Shown piece by piece: positions 9,401 through 16,018 of a stretch of DNA of 64,000 bases (its first letter is position 1; each line of letters opens with the position of its first letter). This DNA comes from Branchiibius sp. NY16-3462-2. GTDB lineage: Bacteria; Actinomycetota; Actinomycetes; Actinomycetales; Dermatophilaceae. The notes below the pieces were generated by a model. That model was not told where the DNA came from. It worked only from the letters and a program-made list of their open reading frames with translations, and did not search any database. Position numbers and translations under genes: made by a program. The DNA is taken from positions 35,832-99,831 of the forward strand of contig NZ_LVCF01000020.1 in the NCBI RefSeq assembly GCF_001594145.1, written 5' to 3'.

Positions 9401-9957
9401 TGACCCAACAGCGGCCGGATCGCCACGAATACCGCCGTGCCGACGATCGGGAAGAGGATCGCGGCCGGCCACCAGGTGAACCCCGCGACGATCCACATCG
9501 GCAGCAGCCCGAAGAGTGTGCGCATCAAACCCCACGACTCGCGCCGGGCCAGGTTGCCGACCTCGTGGGTGTCGTCGTCGACGCGGTCGAGGACCTCGCC
9601 GACGGCCTGCTCGTTCAGCGCGGACAGTGGCTGGTGCAGCGCGGCGTCCAGTAGGTCTTCGCGCAGTCGGCCCTCGGCCCGGTCGACGACCGCCGCCCAG
9701 GTGAATCGCCCTGCGGTGTCAAGGATTGCGCCACCGGCGACACAGATCGTGAGCAGCCAGACCAGTTTGGCAGTAGGGCTCGTGGCGAGGTGTCCGGCGA
9801 CGACCGTGCCGAGCGTCTGACCGATGACAGCGATGGCGAGGAACACCAGCGCGGCGATCCCCCACGGGCTGCGAAGACGGCCCAGATCGACCCGACGCGA
9901 GGGGTCTGCGACGGGTTCGGGCGAGGTCGTGTGCGGGGGTGTGACAGTGACGGTCAT
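6457..9957 (-). CDS. tandem-fused ABC exporter (TMD-NBD-TMD-NBD)
   Basis: A 1166-residue protein holding two complete ABC-exporter halves. Half 1 has membrane segments from about residue 25 to 300, Walker A GRTGSGKST, signature LSAGEEQL and Walker B VVVLDEAT. Half 2 has membrane segments from about 650 to 900, Walker A GQVGSGKSS, signature LSGGQVQR and Walker B LLLADDVS. The sites are asymmetric: NBD1 Walker B pairs with the canonical NBD2 signature, while NBD2 has Asp in place of the catalytic Glu and faces the degenerate NBD1 signature. I chose the ATG at 9957; an in-frame GTG at 9984 is possible and neither has a strong ribosome-binding site. Drug or lipid export is likely, substrate unknown. 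Confidence 0.93.
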   Translation of the reverse strand: MTVTVTPPHTTSPEPVADPSRRVDLGRLRSPWGIAALVFLAIAVIGQTLGTVVAGHLATSPTAKLVWLLTICVAGGAILDTAGRFTWAAVVDRAEGRLREDLLDAALHQPLSALNEQAVGEVLDRVDDDTHEVGNLARRESWGLMRTLFGLLPMWIVAGFTWWPAAILFPIVGTAVFVAIRPLLGQIAEGKVIEEMAWTDHAAALEEGIAGADDLRTSLGQSFAIRRLAGLSAKVHDRFFKVVTIEGKLIRRTGIIAYGFLALTGVVGVALVSSDHLSLGELVTLFLVTTTFVAQIDQTAHHLPDLQAGLGAVIRLRQMLAVAPEPSGGVPVPEGGLSIDVQGLDFSYGSGSFGLRDVNLHVPAGDTIALVGRTGSGKSTLASLLSRAVEAPIGTVFLGGVDIVNLDLQQLRSSVGVVTQRTEILAGTLADNITLFTELPRSSVQEAVDRLGLTDWVEGLSDGLDTLLGPGGTALSAGEEQLVAFARLLVRNVQVVVLDEATARMDPVTEARVVAAADRLIAGRTGVLIAHRLGTIERARLVAVLDGGRVVQQGVRAELAQQPGPLRDLVLASAAVDAPVTERSADEGGLVATRRTTEPPPAPEIGSGPSLAKGIAHALVVRPEWGLIAIGMFLISAICGGLGAGTGWIWGNIVQDLQQGGTPSWLLVALVACLLTGVFTLVSAIKRYPRWWIEILLRVRMSVLVGQTAQHRLPKTPPGEVVARAMDADRYARYADRWVDFVNGLAIALVTALFAGTWVAGAVLLIVMVASALASALGRPVAGRSAARASAARASFGRSLVSALDSARTIKLAGRIPQIHRHLRKVDGGRVEAAVFEHRVQALLDGVPILMVQLGVVAAWAAYLAGWWGLATAILVANAVNGFDWFGRVAGSVVTEAPGTRAWQKATSRFAGGVDLMDLPPGVDLLTGEAPAAPEVERIPLQELTLRNVTALHDDGTIGVTGVNLTVERGELVLLLGQVGSGKSSLLKSLAGLLPHTGSIQWNGVEVQDAELFLRPGQVAYVGQIPRVLSGTFDDNVRLGFDRDFEQPADDARLSRDVADAGGASALVGHRGVRLSGGQVQRLALARALAADAELLLADDVSSALDAATEIELWTALRSRNMTVMGSTSKRSALERADRVVVLVDGNLADVGPWSELSARWGHLAG

Positions 9958-10030
9958 GGCTTGCTCAACGGTACGGCGAGCCACCGACAGTCAGCGAATC
10001 AATTTCCCGCTGACCACCGACCCCTGCCTC

Positions 10031-10092
10031 ACCGCCCGCGGCTTTGGGACTCGTTACCTCACGCGATCGCGAATCGTGGGTCAACCCGTCCC
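10031..10092. repeat. 62-bp direct repeat, copy 1
   Basis: This stretch matches 10761-10822 at about 57 of 62 positions by eye, in the same orientation. The shared start is ACCGCCCGCGGCTTTGGGAC and the shared middle is GAATCGTGGG. It covers the stop codon of the nucleotidyltransferase gene and most of the gap to the ABC exporter. Confidence 0.85.
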
Positions 10093-10668
10093 GAGGTCGG
10101 CCCTCACCGCCGCAACGTCGAGTTCGACGACCGGCTGTGACTTCAACTGGCTGATAAACCCTCGATCATCAGCCCCGAACTCAGCGGGGGTCAGGATCGT
10201 CGGATTCACATCCTGGTGCACGCGTCGGCTGGCCACTTCTGCAGCATCGCGCACGGCACCGACATCCGGTGCACCGATCACCATCAGATCCACATCCTCA
10301 GGGAGCGGTCCGGACTCACCGAAGTACCGTCGCGCCCAGGACCCATAAATGAACGCCCGCTCGATCCCCGAGACCGTTCCCAGTTCCTCCTCAATGACTG
10401 CTTTGGGTCCGACGGTCTTCACAAGCAGCGCCCGCAACTCGGCGAAGATCGGTGACTGCACGTTTGCCGACACATAACGTCGACCGTGCCGTAAGTCGGA
10501 AATGACAAGTCCGGCCTCAGCCAGACGCTCCACCTCGCGCGCAATCGTCGGCTGCGAGCGCGACGATCTACCAACCAGTTCCGGCACGCTGAACTCGCGA
10601 TCAGGCTCGAGGTACGTCGCGCCCAGCACCTGCAGCTGAGCGTCACTGCGGAAGATCGGTACCAACAT
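10081..10668 (-). CDS. winged-helix / nucleotidyltransferase-domain protein
   Basis: About 195 residues. Residues 1-75 form a winged helix (LGATYLEPDREFSVPELV, then SQPTIAREVERLAEAGLV and RYVSAN). The second half is a minimal nucleotidyltransferase: FIYGSWARRYFGE followed by PEDVDLMVIG, the GS and DxD-type metal motif of the pol-beta superfamily. Such proteins occur alone or near toxin-antitoxin and AbiE-like systems; no HEPN partner is adjacent. I start it at the ATG at 10668, where homology-like sequence begins; an ATG at 10686 is also in frame. The gene is flanked by two copies of a 62-bp repeat and preceded by a palindromic site, so autoregulation and movement as a cassette are both plausible. 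Confidence 0.8.
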   Translation of the reverse strand: MLVPIFRSDAQLQVLGATYLEPDREFSVPELVGRSSRSQPTIAREVERLAEAGLVISDLRHGRRYVSANVQSPIFAELRALLVKTVGPKAVIEEELGTVSGIERAFIYGSWARRYFGESGPLPEDVDLMVIGAPDVGAVRDAAEVASRRVHQDVNPTILTPAEFGADDRGFISQLKSQPVVELDVAAVRADLGTG

Positions 10669-10700
10669 CGCCGAGCTTCTATTCATAATGTGCATTGTTC

Positions 10701-10717
10701 TATGCGCAAAGCGCATA
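10701..10717. promoter_or_regulatory. operator-like inverted repeat upstream of wHTH-nucleotidyltransferase
   Basis: TATGCGC-AAA-GCGCATA is a perfect 7-bp inverted repeat centred about 40 bp before the chosen start. It lies in an unusually A+T-rich stretch for this genome, with a possible TTGCAT upstream. The winged-helix protein it precedes is the obvious candidate binder. Confidence 0.55.
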
Positions 10718-10760
10718 ATGCAAGAGGATCTACCGTCGACAAAGCCGCCACCACCGCCCC

Positions 10761-10822
10761 ACCGCCCGCGGCTTTGGGACTCGTTACCCCACCCGATTGC
10801 GAATCGTGGGACAACCGGTCCC
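10761..10822. repeat. 62-bp direct repeat, copy 2
   Basis: Second copy of the element at 10031-10092, 730 bp away and in the same orientation. This copy also contains a longer internal inverted repeat (TTTGGGAC ... GTCCCAAA, 10773-10825 region) than copy 1, where the right arm has diverged. It lies between the nucleotidyltransferase gene and nnr. Confidence 0.85.
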
Positions 10823-10846
10823 AAACCCGACGATGAGGAGGGCCCC

Positions 10847-12289
10847 TCAGCGAGTCAGCAACCTGCCCACTGTCCGACCGACCTGGTGGGCGATATCCAA
10901 AGCCCGGATCGGGCCGCCGGGATTCACGTCGTGGGCGGCGACCCCGTGCACCAACGCCGCGAGTGCACCAGCACCGAGCGGCGGCACCCCGGATGCCAGC
11001 AATGCCCCGCAGATACCCGCCAGCACGTCGCCGGATCCCGCGGTGGCCAGCCACGCCGGGCCGTCGGACTGCGAGTGGATGCCCAGGCCCGTGGCGGTGG
11101 GCGGTACGACGATCGTCACCGAACCCTTCAACAGGACTGCCACGTCGAGTGCGTCCGCGATCTTGCGAGCAGCGGCGACCGGCGCGTCGGTGACCCAACT
11201 GTCGGGCAGGTCCTCATCGAGCACCCGCCGCCCGAGCCGCAGCAACTCCCCCGCGTGCGGGGTAATCAGGGTGTGCGCCTTCCGCGGCTCGATGAGCGCA
11301 TCAAGGCCGCCCGCGTCCACCACAACCGGTAGGTCGGAAGCCAGCGCATCGCCGATGACGCGCTTCTGCTCCTCGGACGCGTCGTCCCAGTCCATCCCGG
11401 AGCCGATCAGCCACGCCTGGACCTTGCCCTCGCCGAACACCACCTCGGGCACAGCGGCCCGCAACAGGCCCGTGGGAGCCGGCGGACCGACGTACCGGAC
11501 CATGCCGACCCCAACCGTCACGGCCGCGGTCACGCCGAGAATCGCTGCGCCCGTGTAGTGCTCGCCACCAGACACGACGCCGAGCACGCCGCGGGTGTAC
11601 TTGTCGTCGTCCGGACCGGGCACCGGCCACAGGGCGGCGACGTCGGCAAACGTCAGTCGCGACACGGCAGGCGACGCGGGCGGCGTCAGCCCGATGTCGA
11701 CGACGGTCAGCAGCCCGCAGGCGGCTTCGGTGGACGGCAGCAGGTGCACCGGCTTGGGCAGCGAGAACGTCACGGTCTCGTCGGCGTAGACGCAGTCCGA
11801 CGCGACCTCGCCCGCCGGGTCGGCGCCGGAGGGCAGGTCCACCGCCAGCAGGTAAGCGTCGTCGCCGATCGCGTCGACCAGTTTTGAGGTGCCGGGTGGC
11901 AGACCGGGGCGACCGCCGATGCCGGTCATACCGTCGATGACAAGGTCTGCTTCGTCGAGCGCGGACAGAGCGGTCGGCGAATCCGGTTCCAGCACAACGA
12001 CTCCCGCGTCGTGCGCCGCCTGCAGTGCCGGCTCGTGGGCACCGGATCCGGTCAGGATCGCGACCACGTCGTAGTCGGGTGCGAGGAAGGAGGCGGCGAA
12101 GAGCGCGTCACCGCCGTTGCCACCCGGACCTGCGAGTACGACGACCGAGGACCCGCCCTGTTCCTCGAGTCGCGCAGCGGCCACTTCGGCGACCCCCTGC
12201 GACGCGCGTTGCATCAACTCACCGGTCGCAAGCTCCGGCATCGCGGCCTCAGCTGCCCGGACGTCCTTGACCGAATACGCGTGAATCAC
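10847..12289 (-). CDS. nnr: bifunctional NAD(P)H-hydrate epimerase / dehydratase
   Basis: Repairs damaged NAD(P)H hydrates. The N-terminal YjeF_N epimerase domain (about 1-210) shows VVVLAGPGGNGGDALFAASFL and VIDGMTGIG. The C-terminal ribokinase-like dehydratase shows ITPHAGELLRLG, LLKGSVTIV and GSGDVLAGICGALL. The GTG at 12289 overlaps the acpS stop by 4 nt; a longer frame upstream would run inside acpS. The 480-residue length is normal for the fused enzyme. The glmS-acpS-nnr order is common in Actinobacteria. Confidence 0.95.
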   Translation of the reverse strand: MIHAYSVKDVRAAEAAMPELATGELMQRASQGVAEVAAARLEEQGGSSVVVLAGPGGNGGDALFAASFLAPDYDVVAILTGSGAHEPALQAAHDAGVVVLEPDSPTALSALDEADLVIDGMTGIGGRPGLPPGTSKLVDAIGDDAYLLAVDLPSGADPAGEVASDCVYADETVTFSLPKPVHLLPSTEAACGLLTVVDIGLTPPASPAVSRLTFADVAALWPVPGPDDDKYTRGVLGVVSGGEHYTGAAILGVTAAVTVGVGMVRYVGPPAPTGLLRAAVPEVVFGEGKVQAWLIGSGMDWDDASEEQKRVIGDALASDLPVVVDAGGLDALIEPRKAHTLITPHAGELLRLGRRVLDEDLPDSWVTDAPVAAARKIADALDVAVLLKGSVTIVVPPTATGLGIHSQSDGPAWLATAGSGDVLAGICGALLASGVPPLGAGALAALVHGVAAHDVNPGGPIRALDIAHQVGRTVGRLLTR

Positions 12290-12639
12290 GGGCCCTCCAC
12301 AATCACGATGGCGGTGGCGATCCCGCCGTCGTGCGAGATCGACAGGTGCGCGGTGGTGGCACCCAAGGCAGTCATACGTGCCGCGACAGTTCCGGACAAC
12401 TCCCACAAGGGTTGTCCGGACGGCGCGGTGACCACGACGGCGTCGTGCCAGGCGAGGTCGCCGGGAGCGCCGAGTGCTTTGGCGAGAGCCTCTTTCGCGG
12501 CGAAGCGGCCGGCCAACGAATGCATCGGCATGCTCCGCTCGGAGGCGACGAGCACGCGGTCGGCGAGGGCCGGCGTACGTTCAAGGGCCTCCGCGAAGCG
12601 GTTGACCGAGGTGACGTCGATGCCGACGCCGAGGATCAT
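12286..12639 (-). CDS. acpS: holo-[acyl-carrier-protein] synthase
   Basis: Transfers 4'-phosphopantetheine from CoA to acyl carrier protein. A 117-residue protein starting MILGVGIDVTSVNRFAEAL, with the metal-binding Asp in GIDV and the second motif GRFAAKEALAKALG. The C-terminus ATAHLSISHD-like segment (AHLSISHDGGIATAIVIVE) completes the family pattern. It starts 7 nt after glmS ends and overlaps nnr by 4 nt. Confidence 0.95.
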   Translation of the reverse strand: MILGVGIDVTSVNRFAEALERTPALADRVLVASERSMPMHSLAGRFAAKEALAKALGAPGDLAWHDAVVVTAPSGQPLWELSGTVAARMTALGATTAHLSISHDGGIATAIVIVEGP

Positions 12640-12646
12640 CGCAGCA

Positions 12647-14500
12647 TCACTCGACGGTCACCGATTTCGCCAGGTTGCGCGGCTGATCGACGTCCAGGCC
12701 CTTGGCCGTGGACAATTCGAGCGCAAACACCTGCAGCGGCAGCACCGTCAGCAGCGGTTGCAGCATCGGCGAAGTGTGCGGGACGCGGAAGACCTCGTCG
12801 GCGAACTCGTCCACCGAGGAGTCGCCTTCTTCGGCGATCACCAGCGTGCGGGCGCCGCGAGCGCGGATCTCCTGGATGTTGGAGACGACCTTGCCGTGCA
12901 GCCCGTGCGGAGTGTCCGGACCGGGCACGATCACGAAGACCGGCTGGCCGGGCTCGATCAGCGCGATGGGACCGTGCTTCAACTCGCCGGCGGCGAACCC
13001 CTCGGCGTGAATGTAGGCCAGTTCCTTCAGCTTGAGCGCGCCTTCCATGGCGATCGGGTAGCCGACGTGGCGGCCGAGGAAGAGCACCGAGCGGGTGTCG
13101 GCCATGAAGCGGGCGACCTCGCGGACGCGGGACACGTTGGACAAGACGTCAGCGATTTTGCTTGGTACGTCTTGCAATTCGGCGATGACCTGCTTGGCGT
13201 CGTCGGCGTAGGAGCCACCCTTGAGCTGCGCGAGGTACAACCCGAGGATGTAGCAGGCGGTGATCTGACCGAGGAACGCCTTGGTGGAGGCAACCGCGAT
13301 CTCCGGGCCCGCGTGCGTGTAGAGCACGGCGTCGGATTCCCGCGGGATGGTCGAACCGTGCGTGTTGCAGATCGACAGGGTCAGCGCGCCGAGATCGTGC
13401 GCGTGCTTGACCGCCATCAGGGTGTCCATCGTCTCGCCGGACTGGCTGATCGAGACGACCAGCGTCTTCTCGTCGGCGATCGGGTCGCAGTAGCGGAACT
13501 CGTGGGCAAGCGACACTTCCACCGGGATCCGCGCCCAGTGCTCGATCGCGTATTTGGCGACCATCCCGGCGTACGCCGCGGTGCCACACGCCACGATCGT
13601 CACCCGGTCGACGGCGGCGAGCTGCTCCTCGCTGATCCGCAGGTCGTCCAGTTGCAGATCGCCGGCGGCGTTGCTGCGGCCCAGGAGGGTGTCGGCGACC
13701 GCCTGCGGCTGGTCGAAGATCTCCTTCTCCATGTAGGTCGCGTAGCCGCCCTTCTCGGCGGCGGCGGCGTCCCAGTCGACGTGGAACGGTTTGCCCGTCG
13801 CGGGGGTACCGTCGAAGTTGATGACGGTGGCGCCCTCGGGGGTGATCGTGACGATCTGGTCCTGCTCGAGCTCGAGGGCCTCGCGGGTGTAGCCGATGAA
13901 CGCGGCGACGTCCGAGCCGAGGAAGTTCTCGCCCTCGCCCAGGCCGACGACCAGCGGGGAGTTGCGGCGGGCGCCGACGACGACGTCGGGCTGGTCGGCG
14001 TGGACCGCGAGCAGCGTGAAGGCACCTTCCAGGCGGGCGACGGTTTTGCGCATCGCCTCGGTCAGGTCGCCGTCGTAGAGGGTGCCGAGCAGTTGCGCGA
14101 CGACCTCGGTGTCGGTCTGGGACTGGAACACGATGCCCTGGGCCTGCAACTCGTCGCGCAGAACGGCGAAGTTCTCGATGATCCCGTTGTGGATCAGGGC
14201 GAGTTTGCCGTCGTCACCGCCGCGGTGCGGGTGGGCGTTGACGTCCGTCGGGCCCCCGTGGGTGGCCCAGCGGGTGTGGCCGATCGCCGTACGCGAATCA
14301 GCGAACGGCTGGGAGTCGATCTCACCGACCAGGTTGGCCAGCTTGCCCGCCTTCTTACGTACGTCGACCCGCTGGTCCGCGACGAGCGCCACCCCCGCGG
14401 AGTCATAGCCGCGATATTCCAGCCGCGCCAGGCCCTCCATGACCACATCGAGGGCCTTGGTGTTCTCGATCGGCCCGACGTAGCCCACGATTCCGCACAT
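12647..14500 (-). CDS. glmS: glutamine-fructose-6-phosphate aminotransferase
   Basis: First committed step of UDP-GlcNAc synthesis, making glucosamine-6-phosphate from Fru-6-P and glutamine. The start is fixed by MCGIVGYVGP: Cys2 is the glutaminase nucleophile after Met removal. Residues 1-240 are the class II amidotransferase domain (GHTRWATHG, HNGIIENF). The rest holds two SIS domains (ACGTAAYAG, SQSGETMDT) and the C-terminal DQPRNLAKSVTVE. The length is 617. No glmS-ribozyme-like sequence was recognised in the 285-bp divergent gap to coaA, which instead holds a long palindrome. Confidence 0.97.
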   Translation of the reverse strand: MCGIVGYVGPIENTKALDVVMEGLARLEYRGYDSAGVALVADQRVDVRKKAGKLANLVGEIDSQPFADSRTAIGHTRWATHGGPTDVNAHPHRGGDDGKLALIHNGIIENFAVLRDELQAQGIVFQSQTDTEVVAQLLGTLYDGDLTEAMRKTVARLEGAFTLLAVHADQPDVVVGARRNSPLVVGLGEGENFLGSDVAAFIGYTREALELEQDQIVTITPEGATVINFDGTPATGKPFHVDWDAAAAEKGGYATYMEKEIFDQPQAVADTLLGRSNAAGDLQLDDLRISEEQLAAVDRVTIVACGTAAYAGMVAKYAIEHWARIPVEVSLAHEFRYCDPIADEKTLVVSISQSGETMDTLMAVKHAHDLGALTLSICNTHGSTIPRESDAVLYTHAGPEIAVASTKAFLGQITACYILGLYLAQLKGGSYADDAKQVIAELQDVPSKIADVLSNVSRVREVARFMADTRSVLFLGRHVGYPIAMEGALKLKELAYIHAEGFAAGELKHGPIALIEPGQPVFVIVPGPDTPHGLHGKVVSNIQEIRARGARTLVIAEEGDSSVDEFADEVFRVPHTSPMLQPLLTVLPLQVFALELSTAKGLDVDQPRNLAKSVTVE

Positions 14501-14584
14501 GCCCCCAAGGGTAGGCGGTCGCCGGCCGTGCCTCGTGCGATGACACTCGACTGCCCCCGTCGCGCCGGGGCCACCCATGAATCC

Positions 14585-14617
14585 GTTGTCTTCATAAGGC
14601 CGCCTTATGAAGACAAC
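14585..14617. promoter_or_regulatory. 33-bp palindrome between glmS and coaA
   Basis: A perfect 16-bp inverted repeat around a single central base: arms GTTGTCTTCATAAGGC and GCCTTATGAAGACAAC. It sits in the divergent gap about 85 bp upstream of glmS. A related element occurs at 23616-23640. The near-zero loop argues for a dimeric-regulator operator rather than a terminator. The remainder of the 14501-14785 gap shows nothing else recognisable. Confidence 0.7.
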
Positions 14618-14785
14618 GTAACCCCATCAGTTTGCGATGAGGCGAATGACCTTGGCCAGGTCTGCTGAGTGCCGGTCTCGGGCGATCTCGAGGTCCGGTG
14701 GCCTGACCGTATTCGTCGCCACCGACAGGTCAATTGCTTTGCGCCTTCGCGCACCGCAGGAGTGCTCGGCCGTAGGCTGGCCCGC

Positions 14786-15745
14786 GTGTCACGTCCCAAC
14801 GGCCACCCGATCCCCTCGCCGTACGTCGAGCTGGATCGTGACGCGTGGTCGCGGCTGCGCGACGCGCACCCGATGAGCCTTGATGACCAGGACGTACGCC
14901 GATTGGCCGGCCTCGGGGACCGCCTGGACATGGCGGAAATCGAGCAGGTGTATCTGCCGCTGTCGCGGCTGCTGAACTTCTACGTGGGCGCGACAGCCGG
15001 GTTGCACAAGGTGACCAGCGACTTCCTGGGCGAATCCCGCGCCAAGGTCCCCTTCGTCATCGGGGTCGCCGGATCGGTGGCCGTGGGCAAGTCAACGACG
15101 GCCCGCATCCTGCAGGAGTTGCTATCCCGATGGCCCGACACCCCGTCGGTCTCGCTGATCACCACCGACGGCTTCCTGCACCCCAACGCCGAACTGTCCC
15201 GCCGAGGGATCCTGGACCGCAAGGGCTTCCCCGAGTCCTACGACCGTCGGGCGCTCGTGCGGTTCATCGCCGAGGTCAAGGCGGGCTCACCGTCGGTGTC
15301 GGCGCCCGTCTACTCGCACCTGACCTACGACATCGTGCCCGGCGCTTTTGTGACGGTGGAGCGGCCGGATGTGCTGATCGTCGAGGGGCTGAACGTGCTG
15401 CAGCCTTCGGTCCCCGCGCCCGGGTCGCGCGGTGGAGCGATGGCCGTATCGGACTACTTCGACTTCTCCGTTTACGTGGACGCCGCCGAAGCCGACATCA
15501 AGAGCTGGTACGTCGATCGCTTTCTGTCCCTGCGAGCGACCGCGTTCGCCGATCCTCAGTCCTACTTCCACCGGTTCTCGTCGTTGTCCGACGCCGAAGC
15601 GGTCCAGATCGCCGAAGGCATCTGGGACACGATCAACGCCCCCAACCTGGCCGAAAACATCCTGCCCACCCGGGGACGCGCCTCACTGGTCCTGTCCAAG
15701 GGCCCTGATCACGCCGTACGCCGAGTCCGCCTCCGCAAGCTGTAG
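14786..15745 (+). CDS. coaA: type I pantothenate kinase
   Basis: Phosphorylates pantothenate, the first step of CoA synthesis. A 319-residue protein with the P-loop GVAGSVAVGKSTTAR near residue 95 and the family segments ITTDGFLHPN, KGFPESYD, YDIVPG and VLIVEGLNVLQ. I use the GTG at 14786 (MSRPNGHPIPSPYVEL) because it matches the usual N-terminus; the frame stays open further upstream without family-like sequence. Confidence 0.95.
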   Translation: MSRPNGHPIPSPYVELDRDAWSRLRDAHPMSLDDQDVRRLAGLGDRLDMAEIEQVYLPLSRLLNFYVGATAGLHKVTSDFLGESRAKVPFVIGVAGSVAVGKSTTARILQELLSRWPDTPSVSLITTDGFLHPNAELSRRGILDRKGFPESYDRRALVRFIAEVKAGSPSVSAPVYSHLTYDIVPGAFVTVERPDVLIVEGLNVLQPSVPAPGSRGGAMAVSDYFDFSVYVDAAEADIKSWYVDRFLSLRATAFADPQSYFHRFSSLSDAEAVQIAEGIWDTINAPNLAENILPTRGRASLVLSKGPDHAVRRVRLRKL

Positions 15746-16018
15746 CCGCGCTCCTCCACCCGGCCCTGGAAGGCGTTTGCCGACGACTTCGGATTCGTTG
15801 GGTGGACCAGCGCCAGAACCGCCGCAAGGGCCTCCATCCGGGAGGCGCGCTCTCTTCACCCGTAACCACCGCGGGAGAGGACACGCAGCAGCCCAATAGC
15901 CCAGGATCGGGCTCGCCGATCGGTAAAGTTCGGACGGTAATTGCGGCCCGACGGGCTTCCTCTCTAGGAGACGCCCCCACCCGCACGAGACATTTCGTGC
16001 TGCCTGGGGACCTGTCCT
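15746..16018. other. intergenic region coaA to DUF2075 gene
   Basis: 273 bp without a credible gene or RNA. A short hairpin-like CCGGGAGGCGC region is present but no intrinsic terminator with a T-run after coaA. A GGGGA about 11 nt before the next GTG could serve as its ribosome-binding site. Confidence 0.5.

Noticed and set aside
14501..14660. Possible glmS ribozyme or riboswitch upstream of glmS
   Set aside because: Only a long palindrome is present; the ribozyme's conserved core was not recognised and it is mainly a Firmicutes element.
12011..14668. Very long plus-strand open frame opposite glmS, acpS and part of nnr
   Set aside because: It is antisense to clear family members on the minus strand, has no recognisable domains, and such frames are expected in high-G+C DNA.
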